NCBI GenBank assembly: GCA_964020085.1 | Contig: OZ026596.1 | Span: 7,254,110 to 7,318,109, forward strand | DNA: 64,000 nucleotides | Direction of reading: 5' to 3' | Source of the DNA: Micromussa lordhowensis | Lineage: Eukaryota > Cnidaria > Anthozoa > Scleractinia > Lobophylliidae | In this document: one piece after another, positions 57,791 to 64,000 of the stretch | Numbering within the stretch: position 1 is the stretch's first letter | How the letters are laid out: every line of letters starts with the position of its first letter | Made by a program: the position numbers and the translations under genes | Notes under the pieces: generated by a model | Told to the model about the DNA's origin: nothing | The model's database searches: none | What the model saw: the letters and a program-made list of their open reading frames with translations, nothing else

Positions 57791-60700
57791 ATGTCGTTGC
57801 AAATGAAAATCAGTCTTTTATCTTTAAATGTTAGAGGCTTAAGAAATCGAGTCAAACGAAGAAGTATTTTTAGTTTCCTAAAAGATCAAAGTTGTGACAT
57901 TTTCCTCCTCCAGGAAACATTCTCGGAACCCAAAGATGCATTGATATGGAAGAGTGAGTGGGGAGGTGCTATTTTCTTTTCCCACGGGTCAACTCATAGT
58001 AAAGGAGTTTCTATTCTGATAAATCCATTAAGAACATTGAATGTGAAAGCGACCGGTAAAGATCCTGACGGGAGAATTGTATCAGTTGACTTGATTTATA
58101 GTTCAGGCAGAATTTCAATCTGCAATGTTTACGCGCCTAATGACTGCCAGCAACAACAGAAATTCTTGCTAAATTTAAACAGGTATTTGGTGTCAAACAC
58201 AGAAATTAGTAATCTTATTGTGGGAGGTGACTGGAGTGTTACCCTACAAGCTATGGATAAAAAAGGCGGTGTTCCTTGGAGACCAACTTTATATCGTGAC
58301 AAACTCGTATCGATAATGGACGACATCGGCTTAATTGATGTTTTTAGGAAGCTTAATCCAAATGAAAAAAGCTTTTCTTATGAATCCAAATCACTGAAAA
58401 TGAGTTCAGGGATTGACTTCTATTTAGTATCGAAATCAATTACAAACTGGGTCATCAAAGTTAATACAAACGTTTCCAATGCGTCAGACCATAAAGCTGT
58501 TGAACTTGACCTTAGAATTCGCAGTGAAAAACGAGGTCCCGGTCTATGGAAATTTAATAACTCCTTAGTGGAAGACAATGAATTTGTCGAGCTCATTAAA
58601 AGACAATACCCAGTTATACGTGAGAAGTATTTAGACTTGAAAGATGATAGGTTAAAATGGGAATTGATTAAGATGGAATTAAGAAGCATCACTATCTCAT
58701 ATACAAAACACAAAGGAAAACAATGTAGAAATCGAGTAACGGAGCTCCAAAATCGTTTGGAAGCTTTAGAAACAATGATAAATAACAGTAATAATGAAGA
58801 GCAAATAAGCGCTGAAATTACAGAATATGACAATCTAAAGACAGAACTTCAACGTATATATGAAGCCAAAGGGAAAGGCGCAATTCTTCGCTCCAAAGTC
58901 AGGTGGGTTGAGCAAGGTGAAAAACCTACCAAGTATTTCTTTAATTTAGAAAAAAGAAACTTCAATCGTAAAGTAATTACAGAAATAAAACGAGAAGACG
59001 GCAAGAAAGTTGTCGAGGAACACGAGATATTGAAAGAAATTGAATCCTTTTACAGTAAATTATATGCCTCACAAGTCGTGGATAATAACGAGGCCTTTAG
59101 TGATTTTACGTGTGATCTGCAAACAGCGAAACTAACAGATGAAGAAAGAGAGGAATTAGAAGGTTACATAACAATAGAGGAATGCGCCAAAGTCTTAAAA
59201 ACCTTCCCTCCCTGTAAATCGCCCGGAGATGATGGTTTCACCGCGGAATTTTACAGTTGTTTTTTCGATTTAGTGAGCCGTGATTTAGTAAATAGTTTTA
59301 ATGCCGCTTATAAAGAAGGAGAGTTGTCGATATCTCAACGCAGAGGTGTCATAACTCTCATGCCCAAGGAGGACTCAGGCTTATCGGATCTCTCAAACTG
59401 GCGACCAATCACTCTTTTAAATTTAGACTACAAGATTGCATCAAAAGTAATAGCAAAGAGAATAGAAAAGATTTTACCACGAATAATTCATCCTGACCAA
59501 ACTGGCTTTGTTAAAGGAAGATACATTGGTCAAAATATGATATCATGGAACATGCTAAATTACACAATATCCCTGGAATATTACTTCTTCTTGACTTCCG
59601 GAAAGCATTTGACACCATTAAATGGTCTTTTATCCAGAATACTTTAAATTTCCTTAACTTTGGTGACGGTATTAGACGCTGGGTTTCCACTTTTTACACT
59701 GGTCCTGAAAGTGCGGTTTTAAACAATGGATTTTCTACAAATTATTTCGAATTATCAAGAGGGGTTAGACAGGGCTGTCCTCTGTCACCCTATCTTTTCA
59801 TTCTAGGAGCTGAAATTTTAGCATGCAAGATACGTCAAGATATAGAAAAAGAAATACAAGGAATCAGAATTTTTAATTCTGAAGCTAAGATAAGTCAATA
59901 TGCTGATGCCACATCGTTAATTTGTAAAAGCTGCCATTCTGTTGAAAAAGCAATCGAAGTGTTAGACTCCTTCGGGAATTTCTCTGGTTTGCGTTTAAAT
60001 ACTGCTAAAATCAAAGCCCTGTGGCTTGGCCCTTGGCATGATAGCAAAGAAAAGCCATTTGGGTTTAAATGGCCCAAAGAACCGGTTCGTGCATTAGGTA
60101 TTTTTATATCATATGATGAAAGGCAAAATAATAAAAAGAACTTTCTTGGTAAAATTGACAAATTAGGCGCCAAACTAGAGGTTTGGCGTTCCCGGAATCT
60201 TTCAATACTAGGGAGATGAATCATAACAAAATGCCTCGGTATCCCGCAGTTAGTGTTCTCCATGTCAATTTTAGATGCCCCTAGGAACTGTATTCCAACT
60301 ATTAATACATCTATTTTTCAGTTCATCTGGAAAAAAAGAAAAGATAAGATTAAACGTCAAGTGATGTATCAAAATTACGATAAAGGAGGATTGCGTGTTC
60401 CTAATGTGGATGTAATGATCAAATCCCTAAGGCTAGCTTGGATACCACGCCTTCTTTCTAATGACGAGAAATGGAGCGAGGTTTGGAAAACAATCCCAAA
60501 CCATTATTTTGACTTGTTCGGTGGTCTAAACTTCCTCTTAAGATGTAACTACGATCTGAAGTTTCTTGAGCAGACCAGTATGCCTCAATTCTATAAGTCA
60601 ATGCTCCAGTTCTTTCATGAACTTACATCCTCATACGAAACTGACCTTGGACAAGATTTAGTTTTATTTAACAACAAAGACATTCTTATTGATCATAGGA

Positions 60701-61521
60701 CTTTCTTTTACAAACCGTGGTTCAAGAAAGGAATTTTCCGAGTTCATTTCCTCCTCACAGAGTGTGGTACTTTTTTCTCGCATGGTGAATTTACCAAGAG
60801 ATATAATTTAAACTGTAATTTCCTACAGTATTTGCAAGTGGTCTCTGCAATACCCAAGCGATTACTGGAAAAGGCAAAACAAAACCAGGATCCCAAATTT
60901 ACATTTTCACAAAATAAAACTTTTTTTCAACTGCCATCCACCATAAAAGTGAATCTTCTGAAATCGAAGAGTAAAGATTACTATTGGCTATTTATAAATA
61001 AGGCGAATCCAGAACTCAAGGGACCTAAAAACTGGGCTCGTGACTTGCAGTTCAATAATATAGAATTGAGTGGTTATTTCAAAAACCTAAAAAGCATCTG
61101 TAAGGAAAAGAATTTAAGAGAGTTCTACTTCAAGTTTTTACACAGAATCATTGTCACAAGAAAGGAACTCTGTTTATATGGTATAGAGTGCAACAGCGCA
61201 TGCGTATATTGCCAGGAACCTGACTCAATCAGCCATACCTTCATCCACTGTCGATTGTCGAAAGAATTTTTTTCCGAAGTTATTAAATGGTTCGGCAAAG
61301 AAAATGGCCCCTCCTTCTCACTTAATACAACTGAATTACTCTTTGGGAAATTACCAAATGAATCTGGCCCTGATTTGCCACCTTTGATGTTAAAAAAATT
61401 GAATTTTGTCTTTCTATTCGCTAAATACTATATATATACTCACAAGCTTTTTTCAAAAGAACTAAGTTTGAAAGAATTTATCAAAAAACTGGAAATAAAA
61501 TATTATATTGACGGATTTTAA
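57791..61521 (+). pseudogene. LINE C ORF2, endonuclease/reverse transcriptase, dead
   Basis: Starts MSLQMKISLLSLNVRGLRNR (AP-endonuclease; LLQETFSE and SDHKAVELDL visible). RT follows: CKSPGDDGFTAEFYSCFF, NWRPITLLNLDYKIASKV, DQTGFVKGRYIGQNM. A frameshift lies between 59545 and 59640, where LDFRKAFDTIKWSF moves to another frame. RGVRQGCPLSPYLF is intact, but the catalytic YADD reads YADA (GCC codon, near 59905). TGA at 60217 breaks the thumb. The last part (to 61521) ends with the knuckle CVYCQEPDSISHTFIHC. The catalytic Asp loss alone would abolish DNA synthesis. Confidence 0.93.
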
Positions 61522-61957
61522 GTCAATAGGAAACTAAGCCCCAAATATGCCCAGATGAGTCAAAGTAAGTTATACGACATCATTACTAATAACCAGAATA
61601 ATTCAAATTGATTAGACGCCACCAGGTTGTTGTCTTTTTTTTCCTTTTGGTCAAGTGCTTATGTATTTGTAATTTATTCTCTTTTTTTTTCTCCTCTTTC
61701 TTTCTTTCCTTTTTGTTTTGTTTTATCAAACCCCTCAATTTAGTGCGAAAAACTACATTAAGTACAGATGAGTAAAGGTGTAAAGAAAAACTTTAATACA
61801 GTTAAATTAAGGTGGTTATATGTAATTTAATGTCAATGTAGTGTATGGTAGTGTAATGTAGTTATATGTAGATAAATGCAGTATAATATAATGTAGCGGG
61901 TTATTGTAATGTAGTCCTGTGTTATTGAAATAAAGAGTGTTTCAAAAAAAAAGAAAA

Positions 61958-62536
61958 ATTAATCATTGCAGTCATATACACAACTTAAGCAGTTGTGAAA
62001 TTAAGACTAGGTCTACACTAAACGATATTTTTTTGGATTCGTAATTGTTTCTGGATTCATCAATTTCAGAGTATTCGGATTCGTTGCTGTTTACACTGAA
62101 AGGATATTAAGATTCCTAAGGGTTTTCACACGACCTCAATTCCGGGAACATTCACGATGAAATGGTTAACAAGCTGTTTGTTGCCTCGACAACGAGAAGA
62201 AACATGCCGCCAAAAAAGTAGGGGTAGGTTGAGACAGTCTGAAAATTTCTTTTCACTCGCCTACCACGTTGTTGCCAATCATGTAGTCCGACCTGTCATT
62301 TGGCCAGGTTCTATCCAGAATCGACCAGATTTTCAAACGTGCCATCGTGATTTCCGATTACGTGTGCAGGACGTCAACATTTTTTGCGTCGATATTTCGT
62401 CACGAATCCGGAAGAATTTCCACCAGTGTAAACCTAGTCTAAAGCCTAAAAAAAACGTCATGCCTGAACGGGTTTCGAACCCTTGACCTCTGCCATACCC
62501 GTACAGCGCTCTTCCCACTGAGCTATCAAGCTAACG
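61958..62536 (-). mobile_element. tRNA-derived SINE, split by LINE C and a MITE
   Basis: Minus strand: a tRNA-like head (62533-62462) with box A TGATAGCTCAGTGGGAAGAG and box B GGGTTCGAAACCC, then GTTCAGGC, a T-run, AGGCTTTAATTTCACAACTG and CTTAAGTTGTGTATATGACT. The MITE at 62007-62439 sits inside the tail, and LINE C inserted at the end of the tail. A second copy of the tail is at 62640-62695. The anticodon arm is poorly formed, so it is not a working tRNA. Confidence 0.75.
62007..62439. mobile_element. 433 bp MITE with TAA target duplication
   Basis: The left end GACTAGGTCTACACTAAACG pairs with the right end (reverse complement GACTAGGTTTACACTGGTGG). TAA lies on both sides (62004-62006, 62440-62442), and removal restores the SINE tail AAATTAAAGCC. 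Interior GGATTCG words are also mirrored. The TAA duplication suggests PIF/Harbinger; the superfamily is not certain. Confidence 0.85.
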
Positions 62537-62639
62537 GGGCGTTTGTCATGTTGTTACTTCGTAATATACCCGTAGATAGTGTAGAATGTGAATATATGAA
62601 ATACCGTATATTTGGACTGCGGAGAAAGATATAAAGACA

Positions 62640-62695
62640 TGGTTGATCATCGCAGTTATATAGGAACTTAAGCAGTTGTGAAATTAAAGCCTGAT
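62640..62695 (-). mobile_element. second SINE tail fragment
   Basis: GATCATCGCAGTTATATAGG, AACTTAAGCAGTTGTGAAAT and TAAAGCCTGA match the SINE tail at 61958-62006. The head is missing where the tRNA array begins. Confidence 0.7.
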
Positions 62696-62727
62696 AAAAA
62701 TAACAAACTTTTAGCAGAGTGAGGTAG

Positions 62728-62809
62728 ATAGTCGTGGCCGATTTGTTAAGGTGATGGGCTAGAAATCCATTGGGGTCCTCCTGCGCAGCTTCGAATCCTA
62801 CCTTCTACG
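62728..62809 (+). pseudogene. tRNA-Ser-like gene, anticodon AGA
   Basis: 82 nt aligning with the array's tRNA-Ser, with many changes: acceptor ATAGTCG against CTTCTAC, box A GGCCGATTTGT, and anticodon loop CTAGAAA (AGA instead of TGA). T-stem mispairs. Likely a decayed copy whose apparent isoacceptor change is accidental. Confidence 0.75.
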
Positions 62810-63397
62810 AAGAGCTGTTCTCTTCTTTTTTGGTTATGAAGAGTAAATGTTTCGAAATGATCCTTTATTGACAACAAGAAAGTTTGATCGCAATCAAATA
62901 ATACCTTTGTACCTCAAACGAAAGTTTAAAGGCCTGAAACACGAGAACGCGCTTGATTTAGTAACATACAAAATCATTTTAAAATTCTTATTTTAATAGA
63001 AAAATGCTGAAGAGATATCAAAATATCAAGAGTCAGTGGCAGCAAACCTTTTTTTGATAGAGCTTATGACATCTCCTGACTACAATTGTTTCATTTTTAA
63101 TGCTGAAGGGATATTTTGTCAAAAACTTAGTACGCAAGGCATTACCGATCGACAAATTGCGTGCGTTTTCCCGCGCTGGTCGCCGGTTGTTTCGGTTTTT
63201 TCTTAAATTTGATTGGTTGAAAATAGTAAAAATAAGACGAAACACGTCTTGAAACATTCTTTTAAGTGAAAAAAAAAAAACCCATAAAGGTCACATTATC
63301 CCCCCTAAGGAATCTTCACTGCAATTCTAAAGACTTCCTTTGAATATCATTTACAACATATGACTAAGAGAAAAAAGAATAAGAAATACAAATACGT
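62810..63397. other. spacer, no gene seen
   Basis: AT-rich. It does not match the array spacer seen at 23-29 kb until about 63380, just before the inverted iMet genes. Confidence 0.4.
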
Positions 63398-63469
63398 TAG
63401 CAGAGCAAGGCTTTGATCCTCGGACCTCTGGGTTATGGGCCCAGCACGCTTCCACTGCGCCACTCTGCT
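63398..63469 (-). tRNA. initiator tRNA-Met (CAT), T-stem variant
   Basis: Same cloverleaf as the plus-strand copies, followed on the plus side by ACGGATGACGTGTATCG, the reverse complement of the array spacer. The T stem has CCTTG against CGAGG and mispairs at one position. Confidence 0.87.
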
Positions 63470-63730
63470 CACGGATGACGTGTATCGAAATGATATTAAA
63501 ACTCAACTTAATAATAACGCTCTCAACAATGGTATTATCTTAGTCTGCAATTTGCTCATTTACGTACATAAATTATAGTACTTATTAGTTATTTCTACAA
63601 GAAAAGCTGAAAAAAATAAAGCTCATATTATCCCTACCAAGGATCTTTGTTCGATTTCCTCAACTAAATTACTTTCGAAAAACATTTATGGGGTCTGACT
63701 GCCAGAAAAAAGAATGCCAAATAAAATTGT

Positions 63731-63802
63731 TAGCAGAGCGAGGTTTTGATCCTCGGACCTCTGGGTTATGGGCCCAGCACGCTTCCACTGCGCCACTCTG
63801 CT
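63731..63802 (-). tRNA. initiator tRNA-Met (CAT)
   Basis: Consensus sequence, T-rich terminator on the minus side (AATTTTATTT). The distance to the previous iMet (333 bp) matches the 328-330 bp iMet-iMet spacing in the first array. Confidence 0.94.
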
Positions 63803-64000
63803 TCTTACGGATAACTGTGGATTTATAATCGATTTTTATCGCTTGCTGTTACTAAACTGCTCTATTCGGACATGGAATTCCTTTGCTCACTTTTCTTCTA
63901 AATGATCATTTTTTGTATGTGAATGAGGCACTCGTTCTCCACAGCACATCCGTAGATCAGAGATCAGACTCGTGACTGACTTATGAACCTTTTTTACCTA
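63803..64000 (-). repeat. inverted tRNA-array spacer continuing past the window
   Basis: Reverse complement of the spacer between tRNA-Ser and iMet (for example GAATTCCTTTGCTCACTTTT, and CAGAGATCAGACTCGTGAC). A tRNA-Ser in plus orientation is predicted just beyond 64000. Confidence 0.85.

Larger units (their letters stand above)
56439..61957 (+). mobile_element. full-length Tx1-like LINE 'C', inactive
   Basis: Bounded by a 14 bp target duplication: ATTAATCCTTGCAG (56425-56438) and ATTAATCATTGCAG (61958-61971), one mismatch. The order is 5' UTR, ORF1, ORF2, 3' UTR, poly(A) signal AATAAA at about 61929 and an A-rich tail. The 5.5 kb length suits a complete L1/Tx1-type element. ORF1 has a frameshift and stops; ORF2 has a frameshift, a stop and a mutated RT active site. 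The target lies in a SINE tail. Confidence 0.92.

Noticed and set aside
62462..62533. Functional tRNA gene on the minus strand
   Set aside because: Boxes A and B are present, but the anticodon arm lacks a proper loop and it continues into a SINE body and tail.
62728..62809. Genuine tRNA-Ser(AGA) isoacceptor
   Set aside because: Acceptor, D-arm and T-arm mismatches indicate a decayed copy of the TGA gene.

Overview
The window looks like animal nuclear DNA, most likely from an anthozoan cnidarian such as a stony coral. That assignment is an inference. It rests on clustered eukaryotic tRNA genes with internal A/B boxes and T-run terminators, GT-AG intron boundaries, Tx1-like and CR1/L2-like LINEs, and tRNA-derived SINE and MITE families of a style common in cnidarians. 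I see no intact conventional host protein-coding gene. The best supported genes are tRNAs; almost everything else is transposons, their remains, or satellite DNA.

Layout. (1) 1-18 kb: tandem units carrying a decayed tRNA-Gln and a tRNA-Gly gene. The first tRNA-Gly is split by a 14.6 kb element (542-15178) with 25 bp CACTGG-type terminal inverted repeats (TIRs), a CCC target duplication and CACTA/EnSpm-style subterminal repeats. Inside it are a broken protein-kinase gene, a lone first-exon candidate and several nested MITEs. (2) 18.5-20 kb: the first array of a 59 bp satellite. (3) 23.4-29.4 kb: an array of initiator tRNA-Met (+) and tRNA-Ser-UGA (mostly -), broken by a 2.1 kb insertion of unknown kind. 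(4) 29.4-41.9 kb: a Tx1-like LINE (minus) carrying a nested CR1/L2-like LINE (plus), followed by a second Tx1-like LINE with a 993-codon open ORF2. (5) 44.5-56.4 kb: the second satellite locus, split by a 7.3 kb element (45567-52892). Its TIRs share the CACWGGWCGAAA core with the 14.6 kb element, and it carries a four-exon, phase-consistent minus-strand gene for a basic/acidic protein of unknown function. (6) 56.4-62.7 kb: a full-length but dead Tx1-like LINE with a 14 bp target duplication, inserted in a SINE tail that a TAA-flanked MITE has also hit. (7) 62.7-64 kb: the tRNA-Ser/iMet array returns in inverted orientation.

The strongest candidate for something new is the pair of related CACWGG elements: their size, diverged subterminal repeats, and cargo (a kinase relic in one, a spliced MSSEES-motif gene in the other). 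Secondary candidates are small hammerhead-ribozyme-like insertions (45299-45402 and about 28255-28294) and the organisation of the 59 bp satellite, whose two loci both run from subtype A to subtype B.
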